DNA from: Ursus arctos
Taxonomy: Eukaryota; Chordata; Mammalia; Carnivora; Ursidae
Direction of reading: 5' to 3'
DNA: 64,000 bases
Assembly (NCBI RefSeq): GCF_023065955.2
Contig: NW_026622808.1
Location: 38,948,475-39,012,474, forward strand
The notes beneath the pieces are model-generated. The model was given only the letters and a program-made list of their open reading frames with translations, did not search any database and was not told the origin of the DNA. Shown here piece by piece: positions 10,801 to 21,689 of the stretch; the stretch's first letter is position 1; the number at the start of each line of letters is the position of its first letter. Both the position numbers and the translations under genes were made by a program.

Positions 10801-11240
10801 TCTGAAATTAGGTGCCATCACGTTTCCTGAGTTATGGGCTCCAAACACCACATCCCTTTCCTCCCTTCCTCACCCCCACCCCACCTGGCATCACTCCTGA
10901 ATTTAGACACTTCAGTTTACGAGCTCAGCAGAGAGAGGCCAGCGCCCTCCCTCCTACCTGTCCAGGGGAGGCCAAGCATCTGCACCAGCTGGAAGTGGGA
11001 GTAATGGAGCCTTCCAAATTAATTTCCATTCCCTAAAGAAACTTTCAATATGAAAGGTGCACAGTTACAAAATGAGGGGAAAAAAAAAACATACTTACAG
11101 ACTGCTCCAGTAAACTGAAAAATAATTATACACACATTACATTGTAATGTTAATTTTTGAAGAATACGAAATTTCCCTTCTACCCTGGCTTGACAGTACA
11201 ACTTTACGGAATATTGAACACCTCATCCTTCAGTTCCCGG
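7870..11240. other. Unassigned sequence with small simple repeats
   Basis: No exon or gene recognised. It holds a pyrimidine (TTC)n stretch at 8757-8785, a 12-base C run at 8902-8913 and a short purine tract at 9956-9990. The open frame on the minus strand at 10011-10409 starts only with TTG and has no family resemblance. Confidence 0.45.
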
Positions 11241-11249
11241 TAGAACATA

Positions 11250-11485
11250 GGAAAATGCAAGCTCTAGAATAAGAGGCCTAGATGAAAGTACTAAGTTTTC
11301 CACTTGCTAACTACAGGACTTTGGACAGTTTATTTAACCATGCCAAACCTCTGTGTAATCATCTGTAAAATGAGGCTATGAGAGTTTCAAGGCTTTAATG
11401 AGACAAAATATATGAATGGCTTAATGAGATAATACATATGTCAGCGTTCTAGGCACAAGGTAAGCACATAATCCATATTGTTATT
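11250..11485 (+). mobile_element. MIR SINE
   Basis: Shows the MIR core order: 'cttgctaactacaggacttt', 'ccaaacctctgtgtaatcatctgtaaaatgag', then 'aatgagataatacatatg...aggcacaaggtaagcac'. Confidence 0.75.
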
Positions 11486-11542
11486 AACCATTCCTACTCT
11501 CTTTTTTCCTCAATGAATTAGAAAGGAAAAGATGAGGGGGCT

Positions 11543-11712
11543 GGGGTGCCTGGGTGATTCAGTCAGTTAAATGTCTGCCTTCAGCTCGGGTCATGATCTC
11601 GGGCTCCCTGATCCGTGGGGAGTCTGTGTCTCCCTCTCCCTCTGCCCCTCCCCTTGCTGTGTGCTCTCTCTCTCTCTAATAAATAGATAAATAAAATCTT
11701 TTTTTAAAAAAA
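11543..11712 (+). mobile_element. Carnivore tRNA-Lys SINE
   Basis: Head ggggtgcctgggtgattcag, CT-rich middle and aaataaaatctttt tail. Likely target-site duplication ggaaaagatg at 11525-11534 and 11713-11722, with a few extra G/CT bases before the head. Confidence 0.92.
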
Positions 11713-11859
11713 GGAAAAGATGGGATTTGGGGATCTTTTCCAGCCTTCTTGCTTCGAGAGGGGTTAATAATTCTTTAATTTAAATCCATGATTTCAAATA
11801 TTGATTTAATCATTGTGCAAATATAAAAGCAGTGACACAGGAAAAAGCGAACTGACCTA

Positions 11860-12005
11860 CATTTGAAGATGTGGGGTCCAATCCTGGTTCTACCTCTCAA
11901 TTTGCTCTGTGACCTTGGACAAGTCAACTACACTCATGAAGGCCCAGTTTCTTGAACTGTAAAATAAGGTGATTTAAACACAGATACTTACCTTCTGTAA
12001 TTCTA
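11860..12005 (+). mobile_element. MIR SINE fragment
   Basis: Pattern 'caatcctggttctacctctc...tgtgaccttggacaagtca...cagtttcttgaactgtaaaataag'. Confidence 0.8.
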
Positions 12006-12838
12006 TAAAACACCAAAGACTGAAGTGTCCATGAAGTACTGCCTCAGTTTTATGTTATTTTATTTCAGGAAAGAAACTAAAACTGATATTATCACCTACT
12101 GACGAAAGCATCCTTATCTAAAATCAGCATGTTTGCTGTAGGCAGCCCACATTCTGGGTTAGTTCAGTATGGTAATACTTTATACAAGCTCATCTGAAAA
12201 TTCAGCTTGATGTCCTCATTTGCCAGGAAATGCAACGAGGAATACAGATTCCTTTAATATCAAACGGCCAAGAAAGCGAGATCTAAACAGCAATAAGATG
12301 AACTATGAGCAAAAAGACATTGAAAGGGAAAGGAAGCTACATTATACATGGGATGGAACAGGCCTGAAATATATCACTGTTACTTAAAAATAGGTACTGG
12401 ACCACATGGCCCTTGTGTTATCTGTATGACAACATTTGGTTCCTACTGTGTCCTCTTCCTACAGGCCTGTTATGACTAGGAGAGCTGTCTGTTCCTTCAG
12501 TGACCAAGTCTTGCTGCCTCGTGGATTTTCCCCAGTCATAACTTCCTTTCTGCCCTTCTGGTAGGCTGCTTACGTCCAAGTGGAAGGACTGCAGCCAGTT
12601 CTGTTCTCGATGCAACACACAGATGGCTGTTGGCATGTGGTGCTCAGCACCAGGGGCTTCAGGGCTGAGGGCTCTGTGTACACTGGACCAAGCTTCTGAT
12701 GCAAGATATTGACACTGAAGTCACACATTTATAAAAATCAAAACTAAAGAGAAAGATACATTGCAGCAAATTCTAAACAGTGCCCTATAGATAAATGGAA
12801 CTAGATTTATTGTACAAATCATAAGCTTCATTATTCTC
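12006..12838. other. Unassigned single-copy sequence
   Basis: Nothing recognised. Confidence 0.5.
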
Positions 12839-12839
12839 T

Positions 12840-12965
12840 AACATCTGTGTCTCCCCCTTCCTTGACTGTAAGCTCCATAAGGACAAAACCCATGACTCTT
12901 TTGTTCAGGGTTCTAGCCCCAGTGCTGAAAGATGCCTGGCAAGTGCCAGGAACTCAGCAAATACG
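12840..12965 (+). mobile_element. L2 3' end fragment
   Basis: Matches the L2 3' pattern 'gactgtaagctccataagga ... tagccccagtgctgaaagatgcctggca'. Confidence 0.75.
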
Positions 12966-12999
12966 CCCTTAGCTAATGTTCACTGAGAGTTTTCTCTCT

Positions 13000-13178
13000 G
13001 CCAGGTACTGTGCTTTGACTTTATGGGACATATCTCAGGTGATCCTCACAACAATCAGTGAGGTGGGTCCTTCTATAAAAGGGGAAACTGAGGTACAGGG
13101 AGTTCAACTTGCCCAAAGTCACAGAGCTGGTAAATGGCAGACCTGGAGTTCAAATGCAAGTACTTTGCTTCCAGAACC
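13000..13178 (-). mobile_element. MIR SINE
   Basis: Plus strand shows the reverse-complement MIR pattern 'atcctcacaacaatcagtgag ... gggaaactgaggtacagg ... caaagtcacagagctggtaa'. Confidence 0.85.
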
Positions 13179-13289
13179 TTCAGTTCCTATCATGAAGTGT
13201 AACATTAATTATTTTCAGGCCATTTGCAACTTAGCAGGTGTTCTGATACCGGAGACTATGACACTAAGGGCCAAGGATTCAAGCCTATA

Positions 13290-13468
13290 TGATATGATTG
13301 AAAGAACATCAAACAAGAGTCAGGAAACCTAGGTTCAATTCTAAGCTCTGAACTCCTACACCAACTTTCGTCAAGTCCTATGACTTCTTTGCTCACCAGT
13401 TTCTCCTGCTGGTCAACAAGGGGTTGGATGGCCACTCAGGTCCCTGACAGCTGTAAATCCCAAGCGCT
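13290..13468 (+). mobile_element. MIR/MIR3-like SINE
   Basis: Pattern 'agtcaggaaacctaggttc ... gctcaccagtttctcctgctg ... gttggatggccactcaggtc' fits the MIR3 class more than classical MIR. Confidence 0.6.
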
Positions 13469-13559
13469 AGAGTCACCCCAGATGTGATCTCACATCCAGA
13501 CAACTGCAGGTCGCACAAGTGTATTCCTTCATCTTCCAGTCTTCAACAATCTTCAACAA

Positions 13560-13715
13560 TCAAACAAGTTACTCAATCTCTCAGAGCCTCAATGCCCTCA
13601 TCTGCAATTAGTATATAATAGCACCACTTCAAAGGGTGGAGGTGAAGATTAGAGAGAAGCCAGGTAAGAGGCTAACACATAGTAGTAATTTTGTAAACAG
13701 TAGCTAGGTTTATTA
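13560..13715 (+). mobile_element. MIR SINE fragment
   Basis: Pattern 'caagttactcaatctctcag agcctcaatgccctcatctg' followed by the MIR right part. A perfect 10-bp tandem duplication (cttcaacaat) lies just before it at 13541-13560. Confidence 0.75.
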
Positions 13716-14009
13716 TGGTCCCAAAGAGAGTTGGGAGGTAAGTCCGGAGGAGGAAAGCATCTCCATAAAGCCCAGGGACCAACCAAACAATTGAAAAAAC
13801 AGCATTGAAACAAAGTAGTTTAAATAATTTCTAAGAGTAGAGTACATGTTTGCCACATCCTCAGATCAAAAATTCCTTATTGGCTTTTCTTTCCAAAAAA
13901 ATGGAGTAACACAGACAGATGTGAGTTAACTTCAGATAGAACAAAAAGGAACCATTGTGATCCAGGGAGTTCACATGTGTGTGCTGAAACACTAGAAAAT
14001 TTGCTTTAT

Positions 14010-14210
14010 GCCAGCCCTGTGACAAGCATGTGATATGTATTATCTTACTGAGTCCTTATAACCGGCTGAAAAGGGTATTTTCTGTTTCATGATGAGGGTA
14101 TAGAGGCTCAGAAAGGCTAAGTAACTTGCTCAAGGTCACACAGCTACTAAATACCCACACCAGAACTTAGTCTGCTCAGGACACTAAAGGTCTTAACCAC
14201 TCAGCTGCAC
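14010..14210 (-). mobile_element. MIR SINE
   Basis: Reverse-complement MIR pattern: 'tgtattatcttactgagtcc', 'gaggctcagaaaggctaagt', 'ctcaaggtcacacagctac', then 'cttaaccactc'. Confidence 0.85.
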
Positions 14211-14289
14211 CCCCTCCCCAAAGATGTAAGGTCGTTGGCCTCAGTGTACCCCAAAGCCACAGGCCGCAATCCTTGTCCACAACATGGGC

Positions 14290-14420
14290 AGGTGGCTTTA
14301 CAGGCAGCACATGTGTGTGAGCTCAAGCAGCCTTGGGTTTCAGTCCCCGTTTACCCACAGACTCCCAGCAGCTGTGGACAAATTATTTAACTTTCCTGGA
14401 TCCTGTTTCGATCAAACTGA
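14290..14420 (+). mobile_element. MIR-like fragment
   Basis: Weak match in forward order: 'ggctttacaggcagcac ... cttgggtttcagtcccc ... ggacaaattatttaactttc'. Confidence 0.45.
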
Positions 14421-15294
14421 ATGTACTGGATTAGAGTTTTTCAATCCAAGTTTGTGGAACATTAGCCACTGACATTTTACACCCAGAAGTTTAGGGACAA
14501 AAGAGCCGAGATGTGAGTGGAGTGGTCCTCTGTCCTGATTTCCTGGTTGGGGGAAGGAGTGGAACACACTGCTAACAAACCCAGAACTGTGTGATTCCTC
14601 AATTCCCTTTCGTCTTGAAGATAATGAAATTCTACTGAATATTACGTGATAGGGAAAGAGAAAGGGGAAGAGAGGGACTAACAGGAATCATGGGGGGTGG
14701 AATGGCAGGGGGTTCGTTTGAAACTGTGTTTTGCATAGCAACCACAACGAACATACTCAGCTTGTAAGCTTCCTCGGGGTGCTCTGGGGTGGGGCAGGTG
14801 GAGGTAATGGGGAAGGAAGCTAAATCCCTCCTCTTGAAATGACCACTAGTGCACACGGCAAGCACTCAGTAGATGCTGGCAGAATTGAATTCAAAGGAAA
14901 ACAGACCTGGATCAAATGGATAGAGGTTGAGCTGCTGCAGACGAATGAATATGTCCAAAAATGCTAACAATTTCTTTCCTTTGTTCCCAGCCACCCACTC
15001 TATCATAAGCCATTTTTGATCTCAAGATGAGTTCTTGTGCATGTGAACAAGCACACCTCTTCCCGCGGGATAACCGCAGGTAAGCCTTCCCTCTCCCTCT
15101 ATCCTACGCGCTTGGAACCTGAACAAAGGTGAGCTGTCTGAGAGCTAAAGAATTCTTGTTTTCATTTGTATCCCTGCCCAGAGCAGTGACAAATACTGTT
15201 TCATGAGTTTCCAGCTTAGCTTTAGAGCTCAAAGGATAAAGCGCCTCCACAAAAAAGACAAGAGAGTAAAGAAGGTAAAAGAATTAAAAAATTT
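14421..15294. other. Unassigned sequence
   Basis: No gene recognised. A short L2/MIR-type end ('aagcactcagtagatgctgg') is visible near 14860. Confidence 0.45.
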
Positions 15295-15455
15295 AAGATA
15301 TACATACATATAATACATATAATACATACTATATAATAAATTATATATATCATTCAACTAGTTGGATTTATATATAAATTTATTTTTATATAATTTGTAT
15401 ATATAATACATACATTATATATATGTATGTATATGTATATTATACATTTTATTCA
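15295..15455. repeat. AT-rich (TATA/TACATA) low-complexity tract
   Basis: About 160 bases of alternating TA, ATACATA and ATAATA sequence, nearly free of G and C. Confidence 0.9.
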
Positions 15456-16605
15456 CGTAGCAGAGGCTTTTCTTCCCAGGAAAGGTGACAGTGTGCTATA
15501 ACCTCAGTCAAACCTGTTGGGGTCTCCCTCTGGATATACCCGGAGTCACATTAACCTCCAGGCGTTCCTTTTGTACTTTTATTCTAAAAACAAGATTTCA
15601 GAGTAAGCTCAGGTCTTCTGACTCCCAGCTAATGTTCCTTCCTGGAAGGCAGGTTGCCTCATGAGCCATGTCCCCATGCCACAAAAAAGACTGGCATGTA
15701 ACAGGTGCTCCATAAATATTTGTTGAATAAATTAAAGAACAAAGGACAGAAAAAGTCTCAGAAGACAAGTACGGAAGGCTGTCAACATGAGTGGATGGGT
15801 TGGCTGACACTGGAAAAGTCTTCTGTGTCTTTGAACTCGAGTCCAGAATAACCCCTCCCTTATCTTTCACTGCCTTTCGAACATCACCAGTTGTGAAAAT
15901 CCTAGACTAAGGTTTTCTTCTCAGAAGCCCTCTCAGATCCTGCCAGCCCACAGGAGATGGTTCCTTCTTTGGATTTCTAACGACTCTTATTGCTACCACT
16001 CATCAACCACGTTCTGTCAGTGGCAGCTTCTGAAATTACTTAACAGACTACAAGGACGTACCTTTTCTGATTACTTCCCCGCCTAGAACTGGAGGGTAGG
16101 GCCTGTCTACACCTACCTCTGGATCTGTTTTTAGGACACTGTAACAAAGAAAGTATGACTTCCAGAGCAATGACTAACTATGACTAGAGTATTTTTAAGC
16201 TAATATAATCACCTATTTCCATATTAAACTTCTTCCAACTAGCGAAGGATCAACAGAATCTTTGTACGGTTCTCCTACTGCCAGGGGAGGCCAGTAATAA
16301 TTGCATAAGACTCTACTCAGGGAAAGACTGTGGGGGGGGTGTCCCCTCAAAATACCCCATTAAAATTAGGGATGGTGTTTATCAAACTTCCAGATCCACC
16401 TACCAGTTTACTGAAAGCAGGAGGGAAAGAAAAGCTAAGCCGCACCCTGACAAAGCAATCACCGAAACAAGGATAGAAAACATTCCACATGATCAATGAC
16501 CTGGTTTCTCCAACCAATCAATAGCATGGGGGAAAACACGGGGAGGGGGAAGTTTTACAGAGTAACAGTCATAAGAAATAGGTGAACCATGTCGGGATCC
16601 TGATT
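15456..16605. other. Mostly unassigned; short L2 end at 15690-15745
   Basis: 'tggcatgtaacaggtgctcc ataaatatttgttgaataaa' at 15690-15735 is the L2 3' end on the plus strand. The rest is not recognised. Confidence 0.5.
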
Positions 16606-16619
16606 CAGATAGGACCTCT

Positions 16620-16667
16620 TTGATCCAGAGTCTCACGCTCTATTGACTGAGCCAGCTAGCACCTCCC
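16620..16667 (-). mobile_element. Truncated SINE head (tRNA-Lys-like, 3'-truncated)
   Basis: The minus strand reads ggtgctagctggctcagtca then atagagcgtgagactctgg. This is the head of an older carnivore SINE (or tRNA-Lys 5' half) ending near the anticodon-loop position, with no body or A-tail. It is flanked by ATAGGACCTCTTT (about 16608-16620) and ATAGGATCTCTTT (about 16685-16697), which look like a target-site duplication. Confidence 0.55.
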
Positions 16668-16689
16668 CCTCTTTTTTTTCTCAAATAGG

Positions 16690-16717
16690 ATCTCTTTTTG
16701 TTTGTTTGTTTGTTTTT

Positions 16718-16753
<36 letters not shown>

Positions 16754-16932
16754 GAGAGCTGTGTGCACGAGAGGGAATCGGAGGGGAGGGGCAGAGGGAG
16801 AGAGAGAATCTTAAGCAGACTCCAACCTCAGCCTGGAGTCCAATGCTAGGCTCCATCTCACAACCCTGAGATCATGACCTGAGCCGAAATCAAGAGTGGG
16901 TAGCTTAACCGGCTGAGCCCCCCTGGCGCCCC
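16690..16932 (-). mobile_element. Carnivore tRNA-Lys SINE with expanded (GA)n
   Basis: Minus orientation: (TTTG)n tail, a 40-base (GA)n expansion at 16718-16760, then the SINE body and tRNA-like head ending ctgagcccccctggcgcccc. Confidence 0.9.
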
Positions 16933-17550
16933 ACACACAACCTCTCTGAGACAAATTAACACAAATCCCTTTCATATCACCTAAGATGCAGTCCAAAGGC
17001 AAATTTGAATTGGGAAAATCTGACTTTGGACCGAATATTAGATGATGTGAAGGAGTTCTTGTTAGTCTTGTTAAGTGTGATAAGGTGTGGGAATTACGTA
17101 AAAAATAAAAAAAAAATAAATAAATAAAAAGTTCTTATCAGGTAGAGACCTACTCCGAAGTTCTGACGACTGAAATGATAGGATGCTGAAAACCTGGTGT
17201 GGTGAGACTGGGAAGAGGTCCACCATTGTGGATGTTGGATGCTGGGTGAGTGGAGGTGCTAATTATACTATTCTCTCTGCTTTTCTCATGTGGGCACATC
17301 ACAAGGCATCATGTCTAACATACTAAATTGTCCAACTTAGCAAATGATAGTTTCCAGTGCTGGTGAGGGTATCGTGAAATGGCATCCTCAGAATTGTTGA
17401 TGACAGTGAAAACGACCATGATATCGAGAGATGTCGATATACACCGACAGAAACATGCAAATGTCTCAGCCCAGTCTTCCTCCGTGGGTGAATTTACCAA
17501 ATGAAAATCATCCAAAAGAAAATATTTTCAGTGTACTGTCAATTTAACAG
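16933..17550. other. Unassigned sequence with A-rich stretch
   Basis: Holds an (AAAT)n run at 17099-17130 and otherwise nothing recognised. Confidence 0.5.
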
Positions 17551-17554
17551 TGAC

Positions 17555-17775
17555 GAAGTAGAAATAATAAGACTAGCTATTGAATATGGAACATGCACTA
17601 CGTGCCAGGAACTATACGAAATGTTTAAATACATCCAAACAACCCTTCCAGGAGAGTATATGCATTCTCCCGGCAAGTCCCCAAGTTGGCACAGCTAAGA
17701 AGTGGCAGAGCAGGAAATGTGCGTCAGGTCGGCTTCAGGGCCCACATTTTCCAATCCTGTGCTAAGTTGCCTTGA
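17555..17775 (-). mobile_element. MIR SINE
   Basis: Plus strand shows 'actacgtgccaggaactatacg ... caagttggcacagctaagaa gtggcagagcagga', the reverse of the MIR core. Confidence 0.75.
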
Positions 17776-19440
17776 AACCCAAATGCTGCACAACAGGAGA
17801 TGTTAATTAAATTACAGGACATCCACGGTAAACAGTAAGAAGTATACTATTCAAGTCAAGCAACATGAAAAATGCTAGATTAAAAAAAAAGCAGTTTGAA
17901 AGCCATTTATCAGAGCACCTCTGCAGTATGTTTACATGTGCAGGAAAAACACACACAATGAAAATCATGCTTGTATCAACTACGGGTCATGTGGTTATGT
18001 TCTTTTTATAATGAAAAAAATTGCAGGGGCGATCACTGAATTGAGGTGTGTCACAACTGCGGGTAGAACCAGGGCATTTGGTAGTGATGTTGCCATAAAT
18101 ATTGTAAACCATCAGTTTCTTCAAATCAGTTTTTTTCCCTTCTTCTTTGGAAGTCTACCAAAACTAAAGAAAGAAATATTCCTCTCCTCCCTCAAATATC
18201 TTTCCAATGACCTCTGCTAGGAATTCACCTACTTTGATCAGGAAGCAAGCATTATCCCATAGTTTCCCCTTGCAGCAGATGCTGAGTAAAATGTTACAAT
18301 GTAAGATGGATGTCTTACACATACCACAAGAGGGGGGAAAAAAGACAGCTTAAATGAATCTATAAAGGATTGTTTTATGATCAAGGTTCCCTGAGTCTTG
18401 TGAAATCCTCTCACAGGTCATTTGTTATTAGCATGACTGAGAAAAGCACCAGAAAGCAGGAGATGAGGTTCTCCTTCTTATCACGGCTCAGTCCAGGCAC
18501 ATCCTAAGTGCGTCTAAGGGACTGCTAATCGCCTCAAAATCCCATACCATGGCTCAGCATCCTGGATTCCCTCTCCTCCTCCCCCTCACCTCCCCTGGAC
18601 GGACTTATCTGACCAGCACCCAGGGACAAGTTCACTGTGAGATGATGTACATGGAAATGCTCTGGAATCTATAAATGCCCTTACAGAGGGGAGGTTATTC
18701 TGATTAAAAACCTGATACGTGCCCTTGTGTGTTTCTTCTGCCATAAATGAATTCCAGAGATGTTCCTTGGGGAGGAGAAAGAACAACTAACTAGTTCCCA
18801 GGTTATTTTAACTGCCAGAACCAGGGTTGCCATAAATAATCAACTTTTTATGACAAAGCTTCTGCAACTGCCAGGGGGTTCATTATCACCTGAAAAAGGC
18901 ACTCATCTGTGAGCCAAGCCACGTGACCATGTACGATTCTATGTGGTATTCGTCAGTACCTGTCACCAAGATAACAGCTTAATCTTGAATAGAGGAGGCA
19001 AGCATGTTTCAGAGAAAGGCCTGCAAGAGATTCCCCTTTAAAGAGCTAAACAAAGAGAAACGATCTCCCGGAAAGAATGAAAACAGAAGGAGCCAGCCAG
19101 CCAGCTGGAAGAGAGGACTGAGCTAAAGCCACGAACCCTTCAGGGAGTTAGTGCAACTTTTGTGGGAGATTATGGAAAAGCTACTGTTTCAAAGCCTCTG
19201 GACATCAGAGGAAAAAACACAAAGGAGAGTTTGCTGAACAGAGAGCTTTAAACAATTCAAGTTCAAACAAACAGAATTCCAGGAATTAGGAAGAGAGGAA
19301 ATTGCAAGGTGCTTTGCAAACCACTGCAAAGAAAAGGATGTTTAACTATTAAATGTCAGTGATAAAAATGGAGATCTTGTGGTGCTGGAGTTTACTTTGG
19401 AGGGGGAGGGGTGAGGACAAGAAATAATAAACTAATTGTA
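17776..19440. other. Non-repetitive sequence; possible regulatory block at 18880-19110
   Basis: No coding signal. Within 18880-19110 there are a CACGTG E-box (18920-18925), GATAA (18970-18974) and an ETS-like CCGGAA (19068-19073) in sequence without any repeat match. Function is only a suggestion. Confidence 0.4.
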
Positions 19441-19444
19441 ATAA

Positions 19445-19690
19445 TCAGTGATTATATGACTGGCAGCTGGCCTTTCCTGAGCACTTCTTAGGGGCAGTAC
19501 TGTGCTGAGCACTTTGTACATTTCATCTCCTTTAATCCCCATGACAGCCCTGTGAGCTCAGACCTACTGATGACCCCTTCATAGATGAAGAAACTGGGGC
19601 TCAGGCTCCACAATTTCTTTGAGGTCACAATGGCAGGACTATGATTCAAACCCACATTTGCTTAAAAGCTCAGCCTTAGAATCCTTTAGA
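19445..19690 (-). mobile_element. MIR SINE
   Basis: 'actgtgctgagcactttgta', 'aatccccatgacagccctgtgag', 'gaagaaactggggctcagg' in the reverse MIR order. Confidence 0.85.
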
Positions 19691-19899
19691 CACAGGTATA
19701 TAATTACCAGATCTCAGATGGGACTATTTTTAAAGATTATCGACACTTGTAAAATTCAGAGCTGATGGCCAACTTGGTCAACATCCTGGCTACTTGCCTT
19801 CCTTCCTAAAGATAAAATGAAAAGAATGGAATGCTATTCGGTCTGTTTTAGCAACTGCGGATGTTTTCTGGAAAAGGTGGGAGGAAAGCGATTGGAGAA

Positions 19900-20080
19900 A
19901 TCTATCGTTATTAAGAGCTAATTATATACCAGGATTCTCAGAGTAAAACACTTTAGTGGCATCACTGTTTAAAGATTCTTCTAACAACGCAATGGTTCAC
20001 CTGCAAAAAGGAATTGTGAGGTGACAAGGTCAGGATTACACAGCCAGCTAATTACTGAGCAGTGTTAGGAACTCATATGC
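19900..20080 (-). mobile_element. MIR SINE, degenerate
   Basis: 'taattatataccaggattctc ... gtgacaaggtcaggattacac agccagctaattactgagc' resembles reverse MIR. Confidence 0.6.
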
Positions 20081-20084
20081 TGGA

Positions 20085-20200
20085 GTCCAGCTGCCTGAAT
20101 CTGAATCCTGATTCTACTATTCATTGCTCTGGGACACTGGGTGAGGGGATCCTTCTGAGCCTCAGTTTCCTCACATATAAAATGGGGAATGCATGGGAGG
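20085..20200 (+). mobile_element. MIR SINE fragment
   Basis: 'ggagtccagctgcctgaatc...aatcctgattctactattc ... gagcctcagtttcctcacat' in forward MIR order. It lies directly beside the opposite-strand MIR at 19900-20080. Confidence 0.8.
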
Positions 20201-20500
20201 CATGACACACAGCCAACAAAGTACCCAGATGGCTTCATTTACAAAGACCCCTGCACTTTATGCCACATTCTTCATAATCTATAGAATATTCAGGTGTGGA
20301 ATGAGTAAGTGTTATTTGCAAAAACACCAAACTAAGAATCTTACCCAATTCAAGACCTTGTTCTTTTTCCAAACTATAGTCAGTGGTGGAGGAAGGGAAA
20401 CAATCTTCCCATATGTTCTCCTCTGCTGGATTTTGGTATTTAATATATGCTGATGACACAATGGTAGCTTTCCCAACAAATTCCATTAGAATCTCAGAAA

Positions 20501-20683
20501 TGGGGGCATCTGGGTGGCTCAGTCAGTTAAGCATCTGCCTTTGGCTCAGGTCATGATCCCAGAGTCCTGGGATCGAGCCTCACATCGGGCTCCCTGCTCA
20601 GCGGGGAGCCTGCTTCTCCCTCTCCCTCTGACCCCCCACCTGTTCTCTCACTCTGACAGATAAATAAATCTTAAAAAGAAAAA
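20501..20683 (+). mobile_element. Carnivore tRNA-Lys SINE
   Basis: Head gggggcatctgggtggctcag to tail aaataaatcttaaaaag. Perfect 13-bp target-site duplication agaatctcagaaa at 20488-20500 and 20684-20696. Confidence 0.95.
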
Positions 20684-20738
20684 AGAATCTCAGAAACCCA
20701 TCACCAGTAATAGGCAGCAACATTTTCTATTTGTTTAG

Positions 20739-20941
20739 GTTTTTTTTTTTTAAAGATTTTATTTATTTATTTGACAGAGATAGAGACAGCCAGTGAGAGA
20801 GGGAACACAAGCAGGGGGAGTGGGAGAAGAAGAAGCAGGCTCCTAGCAGAGGAGCCTGATGTGGGGCTCGATCCCATAACGCCGGGATCACGCCCTGAGC
20901 TGAAGGCAGACGCTTAACCGCTGTGCCACCCAGGAGCCCCT
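20739..20941 (-). mobile_element. Carnivore tRNA-Lys SINE (arctoid subtype)
   Basis: Minus orientation with aaagattttatttatttattt tail and ...ccacccaggagcccc head. Perfect 11-bp target-site duplication tatttgtttag at 20728-20738 and 20942-20952. It forms an inverted pair with the SINE 55 bases to its left. Confidence 0.95.
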
Positions 20942-21129
20942 TATTTGTTTAGTTTTATTTAGTCACGCTGTTGAACACTGACAAAGGCTATTGCTCTTGA
21001 TTATCACAAGACAGCAACCCAGAAAGCCTTCACTTCTATGGGTTTAACAAGACTGCTCCAATCATGACTTTCATTGCTTATGTTGTTGGCACCTGGAGTT
21101 GATTTTTTAAGGGCTCTCAGGACAAGAAG

Positions 21130-21688
21130 CTGGTGTTGCAGGGCACTCTGGGGCTTTGACTCACTCAGCATCGGTTCCTCCCTCTTCTAATAACAGTTCC
21201 TCCATTTTCTCTGGGGAAACTGCCCCCCTCTCAGCGTCTGTTGTTTTAATGGGACAGAGTCCACTGTCAGTCCCCTTGGGAATACATGCGACTCAGGACC
21301 GGCCAATCAGCGACCCCCTCTTTCTGGTCACAGGGATTTGTTCAGGAAAGGGCATGAGAACCAGGCTTGGGGTTTTTGCAGGAAGAACTGGGCAAGAAAG
21401 CACCTATAAATTAGAAGGGAATAAGCTTAGAGATGTTGGTGGCCATGTTTCCACCAGGAGAGGAGAACATATTGGAGAATGGAGGCAACACAGAAAAATA
21501 CAAGCTGAGAGGTGAAGAGAGAGAGAGGACTTTCTGAGGAAAATTAGCACCTAGATCCAGCCATGCCTGAAGCCAGTAACTACTGGACTTTTCCATTACA
21601 TCAGCATAAATTCCCTTTCTGCTTAAAGGAATTTCAGTTGTGTTTCTGGCACTTGCAACTGAAAGAGTTTTGATTCAAATACACATGA
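21130..21688 (+). mobile_element. LTR-like ancient repeat
   Basis: Carries a recurrent mammalian LTR-type pattern: 'ggccaatcagcgacc', 'gatgttggtggccatgtttccac', 'gatccagccatgcctgaagcc', 'ataaattccctttctgctta' and 'tctggcacttgcaactgaaag'. The AATAAA-like signal near the 3' end fits an LTR. I do not assign the subfamily. Confidence 0.6.
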
Positions 21689-21689
21689 A

